Assembly (NCBI GenBank): GCA_043736155.1
Contig: JAYTDA010000172.1
Span: 11,498 to 75,497 of the forward strand
Source: JANNRR01 sp043736155
GTDB lineage: Bacteria; Pseudomonadota; Alphaproteobacteria; Rhodobacterales; Rhodobacteraceae
Reading direction: 5' to 3'
DNA: 64,000 bases
The notes below the pieces were generated by a model. The model made no database searches and was not told where the DNA came from. It was given only the letters and a program-made list of their open reading frames with translations. A program made the position numbers and the translations under genes. Each line of letters begins with the position of its first letter. Position 1 is the stretch's first letter. This document shows positions 22,457 through 30,023 of the stretch, piece after piece.

Positions 22457-22669
22457 TTATTTGTGCGGGTTAACGTTGTCTTTTTTTGACTTATCAGGGT
22501 TATCTCTCGCATATTCTCGGTCATTGATCTTTACGACATGGGCATCTGGATGCTCACCGCGCTTTATTTCAGCAACTACATTCCGGCGGGGCACGTCTTT
22601 TCGCCCTCCAATATCATAATGTTCATTTCGCCCGCCGGGTCCATCATTCTTTCCATTTATTTTTGTCAT
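22457..22669 (-). CDS. Small basic protein downstream of the P63C gene
   Basis: A 70-residue lysine/arginine-rich hydrophilic protein (GRKDVPRRNVVAEIKRGE, HPDAHVVKINDREYAR). It begins 11 bases after the stop of the P63C-domain gene, and AAAGGGG sits at good distance before its ATG, so the two form an operon. The GC content by eye is far below that of the chromosome, and no convincing overlapping frame exists. I do not recognise the family. Confidence 0.65.
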   Translation of the reverse strand: MTKINGKNDGPGGRNEHYDIGGRKDVPRRNVVAEIKRGEHPDAHVVKINDREYARDNPDKSKKDNVNPHK

Positions 22670-22680
22670 AGTGTACCCCT

Positions 22681-23706
22681 TTACGAGTTTGAGGCCCCCA
22701 GTGTTTCGAAAAAGTCCAATTGATCAGAATCCTTCTTCGGAATCGCTTCCGGGAAAGCAGAGTAAAAAAGTCGATCAAACTGCGTCTTGTCTCTTGATGC
22801 CTGCCCTATCCCGACGACCTGCCAAAGGTGCTGTCGAAATGCAGGCATCCCAACCTGCTCCGTCAAGAATTGGAAGAACTTAAATTTGCGTCCTCCTCCC
22901 ACATACACAACTGGGTTCTGTTGGTCCAACTGCTCCAAAATGGCACCATTGCTATGAGCCAATGGGTAATAGACATACTTTCTAATGAATTTTCCAAAAA
23001 ACTGTGGATGCCTTGTTGAGTCTGGTTTTTGACGTTTTAGTCCGTAAAACTTGTATATCATCTCGAAGAATTTGTCGGGAAATTCTTGCTCCCATTGCCT
23101 AAACTCCCTTCGGACAAAATCATCGAAAAGCTTCCTGTATTCACTCTTTGTTCGATCTTGATATCCGGTTGCTTCGTCTACTAGAGCGATAATTCCGACT
23201 TTGGCAGCAGCACGGACAATTACCTCCGCTTGCATGGAGAGAAACATCTGCGACGGGCTAAGTGTTGCACGATTTCGCGCCTCGATTAGTGCGTCACAGA
23301 CCTCAATAAGGGTTTCTGCCTCGTAACCATGAGCGGTAGTGCCTCCGAGGGTCAGAAATACGATCGGGTTGTCGATTCTTTTCTGCAGTTCATCTGTGAG
23401 GACTGACTTGATGCCTGGGCGAGACATTGTTCGCAAAAAGGCATTGCCTCCAGACGATTTCAGTTGGAGCGCCTTTGCCATGGCCTTCTTGTTAATCAAC
23501 CGCCGCCGATCTTTCAAAACGTAGACTTCGAGCTCCACATCGCCGATCATAAGCTTTCCGTCGGTTTCGGATTCTGGAGTGGATGAGGCCATCCGAGCCT
23601 TTTCCCACCGAGCGGTTGCGGCATGTGACGCAATCGACTTTCGATCTGTCGCAGAGAGGTTCTTGGCGCGAGCCTGTCCGCCCTTACTTTGAATCGTTTC
23701 TTCCAT
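22681..23706 (-). CDS. P63C-domain protein
   Basis: A 341-residue protein. The N-terminus is basic and Ala-rich (QSKGGQARAKNLS, RKSIASHAATARWEKAR), followed by a possible DNA-contact region (RRRLINKKAMAKALQLKSSGGNAFLRTM). The second half matches the P63C domain (EFPDKFFEMIYKFYGLK, then FFGKFIRKYVYYPLA and GGGRKFKFFQFLTE). Such genes are found in phage, plasmid and island settings and have no established function. Low GC and AT-rich codons mark it as acquired. Four copies of a 9-bp motif lie just upstream (23719-23790), suggesting specific control. Confidence 0.8.
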   Translation of the reverse strand: MEETIQSKGGQARAKNLSATDRKSIASHAATARWEKARMASSTPESETDGKLMIGDVELEVYVLKDRRRLINKKAMAKALQLKSSGGNAFLRTMSRPGIKSVLTDELQKRIDNPIVFLTLGGTTAHGYEAETLIEVCDALIEARNRATLSPSQMFLSMQAEVIVRAAAKVGIIALVDEATGYQDRTKSEYRKLFDDFVRREFRQWEQEFPDKFFEMIYKFYGLKRQKPDSTRHPQFFGKFIRKYVYYPLAHSNGAILEQLDQQNPVVYVGGGRKFKFFQFLTEQVGMPAFRQHLWQVVGIGQASRDKTQFDRLFYSAFPEAIPKKDSDQLDFFETLGASNS

Positions 23707-23718
23707 GCTTCGCCCCTA

Positions 23719-23790
23719 TGCTTGCTGCAGCATGTTGTAACTCTTGCTTGCTGTGTCAGCAAGCATTTTTTTTGCTCCGTTCAGCAAGCA
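23719..23790. promoter_or_regulatory. Four copies of TGCTTGCTG upstream of the P63C gene
   Basis: The 9-mer TGCTTGCTG occurs at 23719-23727 and 23745-23753, and its reverse complement at 23757-23765 and 23782-23790. The middle two form a hairpin with a 3-base loop followed by eight T on the plus strand. All lie within 85 bases of the P63C start codon, so this may be an operator array of two inverted pairs; the central hairpin could also terminate plus-strand transcription. Confidence 0.6.
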
Positions 23791-23837
23791 TTTGGGCGCG
23801 ACGGTCTGGTTGATTAATGTTTCGCAAGCCCCGCCCT

Positions 23838-23899
23838 ACCTCTCCCCCTCGATCTCCCGCCCGGTATCCCCCCACTCCGGCCTCGGCCCCTCACGCAGC
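23838..23899 (-). pseudogene. 3' fragment of a DUF4415/BrnA-like antitoxin gene
   Basis: Translated on the minus strand this reads LLREGPRPEWGDTGREIEGER and then a stop, closely matching the C-terminus of the intact gene at 24237-24596 (VLQDGPRPEWGDTTREIEGGR). The rest of the gene is absent; the match breaks off at the edge of the palindromic element starting at 23904. It is thus a second, truncated copy. Confidence 0.75.
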
Positions 23900-23903
23900 A
23901 AGC

Positions 23904-23959
23904 GTAGGGTGGGTGCCAACCCACCACTTCCGCCCATGGTGGGTTGGCACTCACCCTAC
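23904..23959. repeat. Palindromic miniature element, copy 1
   Basis: Terminal inverted repeats of 23 bp with one mismatch (23904-23926 beginning GTAGGGTGGGTGCC, and 23937-23959) enclose 10 bases. Its end supplies the TAG stop codon of the ribbon-helix-helix gene. Related elements lie at 24178-24231 and 59697-59749. It resembles a non-autonomous MITE or a REP-type repeat. Confidence 0.85.
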
Positions 23960-24168
23960 TCTGCCGCCTCCGGCCTGCTCTCCAGAAACACAATCGCCCG
24001 GTCCTTGTCGCCACCCTTCCCACGCTCGGCAAAGAACGCCGCCGCCCCCACCTTCTCCGCCAACACCCGCTCCACAAACCGGTTTAGCGACACCCCGTCC
24101 CGCGCAGCACACTCCACAGCCGCCCGTTTCACCCATTCCGGCACTCTCAACGTCACACGGCTTTTCAC
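23956..24168 (-). CDS. Ribbon-helix-helix antitoxin-like protein
   Basis: A 70-residue protein whose N-terminus (VKSRVTLRVPEWVKRAAVECAARDG, then VSLNRFVERVLAEKV) is an Arc/HicB-type ribbon-helix-helix DNA-binding fold. A GTG start at 24168 is chosen because GAGGACATC precedes it; the frame continues 33 bases into a palindromic repeat. The stop codon lies inside another repeat (23904-23959), so the present C-terminus may differ from the ancestral one. It lies downstream of the DUF4415 gene, separated only by a repeat. No toxin partner is seen. Confidence 0.72.
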   Translation of the reverse strand: MKSRVTLRVPEWVKRAAVECAARDGVSLNRFVERVLAEKVGAAAFFAERGKGGDKDRAIVFLESRPEAAE

Positions 24169-24177
24169 GATGTCCTC

Positions 24178-24231
24178 GTAGGTCGGGGTACACCCCGCCA
24201 CAATACCACGGCGGGGTGAACCCCGCCCTAC
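24178..24231. repeat. Palindromic miniature element, copy 2
   Basis: Inverted repeats of 22 bp (24178-24199 with 24210-24231, few mismatches) around 10 bases. The ends GTAGG/CCTAC match copy 1 but the inner part differs (GGCGGGGTGAACCCCGCC). It sits between two co-directional antitoxin-like genes, right against the ribosome site of the second. Confidence 0.85.
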
Positions 24232-24236
24232 AAATC

Positions 24237-24596
24237 CTACCTCCCCCCCTCAATCTCCCGCGTCGTATCGCCCCATTCCGGCCTCGGCCCGTCCTGCAGC
24301 ACCTTCGGCGTGTCCGGCCCGTCGACGATCCCCGCCAACCGCCCATGCATGAAGGCGCGCAAGACATCGTTCATCCGCTCCTGATAGCCCCGCCCCATCG
24401 ACTTGAAGAACCGCAGCACGTCCTCCTCGACCATGGTCGTCACCCGCACTTTGGCTTTGCGGCCACGCTCCTTGGCGATTTCGTGCCACTGGGCGGGGAT
24501 GCGTTGCTGGCGCAGCACCTCGTCGTGCATGTCCCATTCCAGCCGCCGCATCGCGTCCATCAGATAGTGGAAATTCACCCGTTCAACCTTGGTCAT
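24237..24596 (-). CDS. BrnA/DUF4415-like antitoxin
   Basis: A 119-residue protein with a C-terminal region AKVRVTTMVEEDVLRFFKSMGRG, then YQERMNDVLRAFMHGRL, the strand-helix-helix pattern of BrnA/DUF4415 antitoxins. The start at 24596 has GGAGG at proper spacing; the long frame upstream is noncoding. No BrnT toxin gene is found beside it, so it may be an orphan antitoxin or a stand-alone repressor. A truncated copy of its 3' end is present at 23838-23899. Confidence 0.75.
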   Translation of the reverse strand: MTKVERVNFHYLMDAMRRLEWDMHDEVLRQQRIPAQWHEIAKERGRKAKVRVTTMVEEDVLRFFKSMGRGYQERMNDVLRAFMHGRLAGIVDGPDTPKVLQDGPRPEWGDTTREIEGGR

Positions 24597-24977
24597 CCGC
24601 TGCCTCCGGTTCCGCCACCGGCCCAAGCCTGCCGAAAACAAGCTAAAATTGTCTGACACCAGCGTCTGCATGCAACCTGCATCAAAGCTGCATGAAAGCT
24701 GCATTTGCACGAACCGCTTGACTTCCCCCCGCAAATCCCCCATCTCCCCCCGATCAACACCGCGCTGCCGCGTGAGCAGCTTTCCCGCAAGGCGGGGAAA
24801 CCGGTGCGATGAACGGTGCCTTGCGCACCATTTGGTTCCCATTTCACGCAGGGGTCCGGCGGCCTTTGGGCGTCTGGCATTCGGCTTGGCGCTGGCTTCG
24901 GCCGCACCCTATTGCCCGCGCGTCCCCGTTCGGGGCGCAAACCATATGGCTTTCCCAAGCCGTTGAAAGATATAGAT
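24597..24977. other. Gene-free stretch upstream of the helicase
   Basis: About 380 bases without a credible gene. It includes several GCTGCAT repeats (24672-24710, as AAGCTGCATGAAAGCTGCAT) and probably holds the divergent promoters for the antitoxin-like gene and the helicase. I see no clear terminator or riboswitch. Confidence 0.5.
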
Positions 24978-26285
24978 ATGTCCGACCTCTCCCCCGCCCA
25001 GTTCGATAGTCTGGGACTCAATGCCACCCTGCTCAAAGCCCTGGCCACCGCCGGGTTTTCCACCCCGACCCCGATCCAGACCCAGGCGATCCCGCATGTG
25101 ATGGCGGGCCGCGATCTGATGGGGCTGGCGCAAACCGGCACCGGCAAAACCGCCGCTTTCGGTCTGCCACTGGTGCACCGCATCATGGAATTGGGCAAAG
25201 CGCCGTTTCCCAAAACCGCCCGCGCCCTGATCCTGGCCCCGACCCGCGAACTGGTCAACCAAATCGCTGATAACCTGACATCTTTTACCCGTGGCACCCA
25301 TATCAAGGTGGTCACCGTGGTCGGTGGCTCCTCGATCTTTGCCCAAACCACCAAACTGGCCCGTGGCACCGACATATTGGTGGCAACACCCGGTCGCCTA
25401 CTAGATCTATTGGACCGCCGCGCTGTCACGCTCGACCACACCACCTATCTGGTGCTGGATGAGGCGGACCAGATGCTTGACCTTGGCTTCATCCATGCCC
25501 TGCGGAAAATTGCCAAACTGATCCCCGACAGCCGCCAGACCCTGCTGTTTTCGGCCACCATGCCGAAACTGATGGCGGAACTGGCCGCCAGCTACCTGCA
25601 GAACCCGGTGCGGGTCGAGGCAGCCCCCCCCGGCAAGGTCGCCGACAAGATCACCCAGGGCGTGCATTTCGTCAGCACCGGCGACAAGGCTGTGCTGCTG
25701 AAAAAGTACCTGTCGGAACATCCGTCCGAAATGGCGCTGGTGTTTTCGCGCACCAAGCATGGCGCTGAAAAGCTGATGAAATTGCTGTCCAGCTGGGGCT
25801 TCAACGCCGGTTCGATCCATGGCAACAAAAGCCAGGGCCAGCGCGAACGCACGCTGAAATCGTTCCGCGATGGCGAAATGAAGGTGCTGGTGGCCACCGA
25901 TGTTGCTGCCCGAGGCATCGACATTCCGGGGGTGCGGCATGTCTATAACTTCGACTTGCCGAACGTGGCGGAAAACTACGTCCACCGCATCGGTCGCACC
26001 GCCCGCGCCGGAATGGATGGCCGTGCCGTCGCATTCTGCGCCCCGGCGGAATATGACGAATTGCGCGCGATTGAAAAGCAGCTGAAGGCCACGCTGCCGG
26101 TACTGGGCGGCGAAGCCCCTCCGCCCGGTTTTGTGGTTCCCAAGGTTCCGGGCAACGGCCAGGGCCGCCGGGCACAGCCCTCGGGTCATCGCAGCGCCGG
26201 CAAACCGGCGGCAAAGCCGGGGTTTGGCGGGCAGCGCACCGGCAAGCCCTCTGGTGGCCGACCACAGCGCCGCGCCCAGGCCTGA
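24978..26285 (+). CDS. DEAD-box ATP-dependent RNA helicase
   Basis: A 435-residue helicase of the RhlE/CsdA group, which unwinds RNA in ribosome assembly and mRNA decay. Q motif at FSTPTPIQ, motif I AQTGTGKT (residues 51-58), motif II DEAD (161-164), motif III SAT (192-194), and the C-terminal HRIGRTARAG. The tail is basic and Gly-rich (GQGRRAQPSGHRS), as in RhlE. The start at 24978 gives MSDLSPAQFDSLGL, the family's N-terminus; the ribosome site is weak (GAAAGA). The open frame extends upstream to 24816 but is not helicase-like. Confidence 0.93.
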   Translation: MSDLSPAQFDSLGLNATLLKALATAGFSTPTPIQTQAIPHVMAGRDLMGLAQTGTGKTAAFGLPLVHRIMELGKAPFPKTARALILAPTRELVNQIADNLTSFTRGTHIKVVTVVGGSSIFAQTTKLARGTDILVATPGRLLDLLDRRAVTLDHTTYLVLDEADQMLDLGFIHALRKIAKLIPDSRQTLLFSATMPKLMAELAASYLQNPVRVEAAPPGKVADKITQGVHFVSTGDKAVLLKKYLSEHPSEMALVFSRTKHGAEKLMKLLSSWGFNAGSIHGNKSQGQRERTLKSFRDGEMKVLVATDVAARGIDIPGVRHVYNFDLPNVAENYVHRIGRTARAGMDGRAVAFCAPAEYDELRAIEKQLKATLPVLGGEAPPPGFVVPKVPGNGQGRRAQPSGHRSAGKPAAKPGFGGQRTGKPSGGRPQRRAQA

Positions 26286-26375
26286 CCCCCCGTACAAGCC
26301 GCCCGACCTTGGCCCGACCTTGGCCTGACCAGACCTCAGACTAAAGTCGGGCCGATCACAAAGGCGATATCCAAC

Positions 26376-26402
26376 CTGGGTACCGCAAGGTATGCCTTTT
26401 TT
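26376..26402 (+). terminator. Possible terminator after the helicase
   Basis: A short GGTACC-GCAA-GGTATGCC hairpin followed by six T (26397-26402), about 95 bases past the helicase stop and 27 bases before the RTX gene. The stem is weak, so it could equally lie in the leader of the RTX gene. Confidence 0.35.
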
Positions 26403-26428
26403 GTCATTCCGACAAAAGGGCCGAACCG

Positions 26429-28402
26429 ATGACCAACATTGCACCGATTGCCGCAGACGACGCCTTTACCATCCAGCAAGGCAGCCTGAATTCGACGGTG
26501 TCGGGCAACCTGGGGGCCGATAACGGCTTTGGCGTCGATTACGACCCCGATGGAACCCTTCTGGGCTGGGCAGGGGTCGGTTTCAACTCGGTTGGGGATG
26601 GCGACAGGTACCTTGGTGCGTTCTTTTCCAACGGGCAGTTGGGGTTCCTGTCGATCGAGGGCACGGTGTCCTACCCGTTTCCGGTGTTTTCGACGACGTT
26701 GCTGCTGTTCACCGCCAATGGCGGACAGGTGGTGCTGAACACCAATGGGGCCTTCACCTACACTTCGGCGGCCGGCTTCAGCGGCACCGACTGGGTGGAC
26801 TATACCCTGGTTGACGGGCTGTTCGGCACCGACATCGGGCGGCTGACCTTTACCGTGGTCGACACCGTTACCGGCAATGACAAGCCGCTGGCGGCAGACG
26901 ATCATTTCACCGGCCCCGAAGATCAGCAGATCACCGGCAACCTGTTGGCCGACAATGGCAACGGGCCAGACACCGACCCGAATGGCGATGCGCTGACGGT
27001 GGTGAACCGTACCTATGTCACCACCCAGGGCGGCATCGTCTCGGTCTATGCCAATGGCAATTTCGTCTATACCCCAAAAGCCAACTACTCCGGTCCCGAC
27101 AGCTTTTCCTATGAGATCATCGACGCCAACGGGGCGAGGGATACCGGAACCGTCACTCTCAACCTGACGCCGGTCAATGATGCCCCGGTTGCCGGCGATG
27201 ACAGCTTTGCCGCGCCCCATGGCCAGAGCATCAGCGGCAATGTCCTCACCAATGACAGCCATGTGGCCGGGCAGCTTGTCGATGCCGATGGTGATCCACT
27301 GGCAGCCGTGGCGGCGAACCTGACCACCAGCAATGGCGGACAGGTGGTCCTGAACGCCGACGGCAGCTTTACCTATGTTCCGAATCCCGCCTTTGTCGGA
27401 ACCGACTCCTTCACCTATGTCGTGACCGACGGCAACGGCGGCAGCGACAGTGCGACGGTTCTGCTGAACCTGACCAACAGGGCACCGATTGCCGCCACCG
27501 ATTGGTTTACCGCCCCGTTTGGTACCGGCATTTCCGGCAATGTGCTGGCCAACAACGGCTCGGGCGCCGACAGTGACGCCGATGGCGACCCGCTGACGGT
27601 CACTGCCGGTCAGTTCACCACGACCCGTGGCGGCACTCTGGTTCTGAACGCCAATGGCAGCTTTGCCTACACGCCGCCCGAAGCGTTTTATGGCACCGAC
27701 AGTTTCCAATACAGCCTGTCCGACGGGTTCGGCGGCACCGCCACCGGAACTGCGCTAATCTCGACTGCGGCTCCGACCGGCTCGGTCTATTGCACGGCAG
27801 GCGACGACATCAACGGCGGATCGGCGGTGCGTGACGTGATCTTTGGTCTTGATGGCGACGACAGCCTGTCGGGCCAGGGCGGCAACGATCTGCTGTCCGG
27901 CGGAACCGGGGATGACACCGCGATTGGCGGTGCCGGAAATGACCAATTGTACGGACAAGCCGACAAGGACCTGCTGAAAGGCGGGCTTGGCGCGGACTAT
28001 CTGTCTGGCGGTGACGGGGGCGACGATCTTTACGGCAATGAGGCCGCCGATACCCTGGTCGGCGGTGCCGGGTCAGACACCTTGGCGGGCGGCGGCGGGA
28101 TTGATCGTTTCGTCTTTGCCGCAGCAGATGCCTATAGCCGTGACAAGGTGGTGGATTTCACCGCAGGCGAGAAACTGGCGGTTTATGCCACGGATTATGG
28201 CTTGGCTGCAGGCGCATTGCCGGATGCGAGCTATTTCGCGCTGTCAGGCGCGGCTGCGGTAGGCCATGGTCGGTTTGTCTATAATGCAGCGGCGCGCAGC
28301 CTGTCCTGGGATGCCGATGGCAATGCCGCAACGGCAGACCTTGTCATTGCGGTCTTCAACCGGGCTGTCTCCCTGAGCCATGCCGACTTTCTGGTCCTGT
28401 AA
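26429..28402 (+). CDS. RTX protein with tandem Ig-like (cadherin/VCBS-type) repeats
   Basis: A 657-residue probable type I secreted protein. Three or four bacterial Ig-like repeats occupy residues 1-445, each with the pattern AADDxF...SGNLLADNG...DxDGDxL followed by NGSFTYxPxxxFxGTDSFxY. After residue 445 come RTX nonapeptides (FGLDGDDSLSGQGGNDLLSG, GGTGDDTAIGG, GNDQLYGQADKD), and the end is the typical DRFVF...DKVVDFTAGEKL and hydrophobic tail (SHADFLVL). No signal peptide is present. Role likely adhesion, biofilm or surface layer. A hairpin at 28412-28449 ends transcription. No exporter gene is nearby. Confidence 0.88.
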   Translation: MTNIAPIAADDAFTIQQGSLNSTVSGNLGADNGFGVDYDPDGTLLGWAGVGFNSVGDGDRYLGAFFSNGQLGFLSIEGTVSYPFPVFSTTLLLFTANGGQVVLNTNGAFTYTSAAGFSGTDWVDYTLVDGLFGTDIGRLTFTVVDTVTGNDKPLAADDHFTGPEDQQITGNLLADNGNGPDTDPNGDALTVVNRTYVTTQGGIVSVYANGNFVYTPKANYSGPDSFSYEIIDANGARDTGTVTLNLTPVNDAPVAGDDSFAAPHGQSISGNVLTNDSHVAGQLVDADGDPLAAVAANLTTSNGGQVVLNADGSFTYVPNPAFVGTDSFTYVVTDGNGGSDSATVLLNLTNRAPIAATDWFTAPFGTGISGNVLANNGSGADSDADGDPLTVTAGQFTTTRGGTLVLNANGSFAYTPPEAFYGTDSFQYSLSDGFGGTATGTALISTAAPTGSVYCTAGDDINGGSAVRDVIFGLDGDDSLSGQGGNDLLSGGTGDDTAIGGAGNDQLYGQADKDLLKGGLGADYLSGGDGGDDLYGNEAADTLVGGAGSDTLAGGGGIDRFVFAAADAYSRDKVVDFTAGEKLAVYATDYGLAAGALPDASYFALSGAAAVGHGRFVYNAAARSLSWDADGNAATADLVIAVFNRAVSLSHADFLVL

Positions 28403-28411
28403 CCCGACCTA

Positions 28412-28482
28412 GAGTCTGTCCGACGTTGATAGAAACGCCGGACAGACTCCAGTCCCCTTGTTTTGCGCATGTCTTGCGCCAA
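28412..28482 (-). repeat. Dispersed hairpin repeat, copy 2; also a terminator
   Basis: An 11-bp perfect stem (28412-28422 with 28439-28449, GAGTCTGTCCG/CGGACAGACTC) that can extend inward, then a 24-bp block at 28459-28482 identical to 4484-4507 in inverse orientation. It is the mirror image of the element upstream of the RTX protease and sits 10 bases past the stop of this RTX gene, so it may serve as its terminator. Confidence 0.8.
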
Positions 28483-28579
28483 GACCGGATTCCACTTTTG
28501 TCGGACATGCTCTGACGCTTTGATCAGCCCCTGCCCTTGCGGTTCCTCGGGGGGGCACCACGCCCGCTTTTGGATCAGA

Positions 28580-29035
28580 TCAGACTGCCTCTTCCTCCAG
28601 GTTCAGCTTCATTTCAAGCAGAACCTGTTGAATCATCACGGTTTCCCGCAGCAGCCGCTTGGCCTCGTTGATCGAGATTTTGCCGTCGCCAATCGCGGCG
28701 TTATATTCCCCCATCAGCAGGGCAAAGCGTTGGGCCAGCGCCACCACATCTTCGTTGACACCCGAGCTTTGGGCATTTCGCCGGTCTTCGTCATAGGCCA
28801 TGGTGATGCCGCGCAGATCGGCCAGCGCCGCCGTGATATGCGGAAACCGCGCCGCCTCTTCCAGCGCCGCAACCACATCAATCGGCATGAACCGGTCGGC
28901 ATGTTCATCGGAATCCGAATAATAGCGCCCAAGGGTCGCTTTGCTCTTGCCGGTCAACGCGCAGGCGGCTTCGATGCCGACATCCTTGACCAACGCTTCG
29001 GTATGTTTGCGCAAATAACTGCCCGTGCCCGACAT
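28580..29035 (-). CDS. Predicted DNA-binding protein, phage CII-like
   Basis: A 151-residue protein. Residues 3-50 (YLRKHTEALVKDVGIEAACA, LTGKSKATLGRYYSD) look like a helix-turn-helix, followed by MPIDVVAALEEAARFPHITAALAD, as in proteins annotated phage regulatory CII in Rhodobacterales. The C-terminal part (LAQRFALLMGEYNAAIGDG, KISINEAKRLLRE) is all-helical. Starts at 29053 and 29035 are both possible; 29035 has GGCGGGGAA upstream. Its neighbours are not phage genes, so it may be a domesticated regulator. Confidence 0.65.
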   Translation of the reverse strand: MSGTGSYLRKHTEALVKDVGIEAACALTGKSKATLGRYYSDSDEHADRFMPIDVVAALEEAARFPHITAALADLRGITMAYDEDRRNAQSSGVNEDVVALAQRFALLMGEYNAAIGDGKISINEAKRLLRETVMIQQVLLEMKLNLEEEAV

Positions 29036-29172
29036 CGCGTTCCCCGCCACCATCCAACAAACTTTCCCGGGGGAAAACCCGGGCGCTATTCCCCTTAATC
29101 AGTTGGCAGAAGTTTGTCATTTATAAAAGGGTTCCGTGTGATCGGAACGTAAGAGTGCCGGCGTCCCCAGCG

Positions 29173-29369
29173 CCGGTTGGGTGGGGCCCGCATGCGCGCA
29201 TTCGGGCAGGAAATGCTGGTTCAAACCGGCAGCTGGGCGGCAGGGTGTCAAGGGTAACGGTCAGGTACCAGACGATCGGTGCCGCATAACAAGTAGACAA
29301 CCTTCCGCCTCCGTCCGTTTCCGCGTCAGGCTTTGCCACCACGGAACCAACGGGCCCCACCCGGTTTTT
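29173..29369 (+). ncRNA. Candidate structured RNA upstream of tdk
   Basis: A roughly 195-nt segment closed by a long GC stem: GGGTGGGGCCCG (29179-29190) pairs with CGGGCCCCACCC (29351-29362) and is followed at once by GG and five T. Inside are further hairpins (TGCTGGTT/ACCGGCA near 29215; TCCG...CGGA near 29320-29345). A promoter TTGTCA-17-TGTGAT (29115-29143) lies upstream. There is no good open frame. Size and closing stem recall 6S RNA, but I could not confirm conserved 6S bases; it could also be a leader of tdk, whose ATG is 69 bases further on. Confidence 0.4.
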
Positions 29370-29437
29370 CCACGCACGGCTCCCTTGATCCTGCCGGTCG
29401 CTTCGCGCTAAGGGCAGGTTCTAGTTAAGGGCAGGTC

Positions 29438-30016
29438 ATGGCAAAGCTGTATTTTCACTATTCCACCATGAATGCCGGCAAATCGACGGTGCTGCTGCAA
29501 GCCGCGCACAATTACCGCGAAATGGGCATGGACACCTATCTGCTGACAGCGCAGTTCGACAACCGCGCCGGTTTTGGTCGCATTGCCAGCCGTATCGGCA
29601 TTGGGGAACCCGCCGATACCTTTGCCGAAGGCGATGACCTGTTTGCCCGGATCGCCGCACAGATGGCCACTCGTGCCATTGCCTGCATTTTCATTGACGA
29701 AGCCCAGTTCCTGTCGCGCGATCAGGTCTGGCAACTGGCCCGCGCTGTCGATGACCTGAAAGTGCCGATCATGTGCTATGGCCTGCGCGTCGATTTCCGG
29801 GGAGAACTGTTCGCGGGATCTGCGGCGCTGCTGGCACTGGCGGATGAAATGCGCGAGGTGCGTACCATTTGCCACTGCGGGAAAAAGGCAACGATGGTGG
29901 TGCGCAAAGGAGCCGATGGCCGCGCCCTGCTGGATGGCGCCCAGGTGCAGGTCGGCGGCAATGAAACCTATGCTTCGCTGTGCCGCCGCCATTGGCGCGA
30001 CGCCGTCGGGAAATGA
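29438..30016 (+). CDS. tdk: Thymidine kinase
   Basis: A 192-residue type II thymidine kinase of the salvage pathway. P-loop MNAGKST at residues 11-17, the IDEAQF motif at 86-91 with the catalytic Glu nearby, the lasso region YGLRVDFRGELF, and the zinc ligands in the CHCGKKA region with a second pair reduced to a single Cys late in the protein (ASLCRRHW). The ribosome site is AAGGGCAGGT, which occurs twice in tandem before the ATG (29411 and 29427). It is convergent with the dehydrogenase gene. Confidence 0.94.
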   Translation: MAKLYFHYSTMNAGKSTVLLQAAHNYREMGMDTYLLTAQFDNRAGFGRIASRIGIGEPADTFAEGDDLFARIAAQMATRAIACIFIDEAQFLSRDQVWQLARAVDDLKVPIMCYGLRVDFRGELFAGSAALLALADEMREVRTICHCGKKATMVVRKGADGRALLDGAQVQVGGNETYASLCRRHWRDAVGK

Positions 30017-30023
30017 TCTGGCG

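Noticed and set aside
24816..24977. N-terminal extension of the DEAD-box helicase
   Set aside because: The first 54 codons do not resemble helicases and the family start fits 24978.
29160..29250. tRNA-like T-arm (GCTGG-TTCAAAC-CGGCA) with a pairing acceptor-like stem
   Set aside because: D-arm and anticodon arm consensus are missing, so it is not a tRNA; tmRNA was also considered but no tag sequence was found nearby.
29173..29369. Firm assignment as 6S RNA
   Set aside because: Size and closing stem fit, but conserved 6S bases could not be confirmed and the usual neighbour genes are absent; kept only as a candidate RNA.
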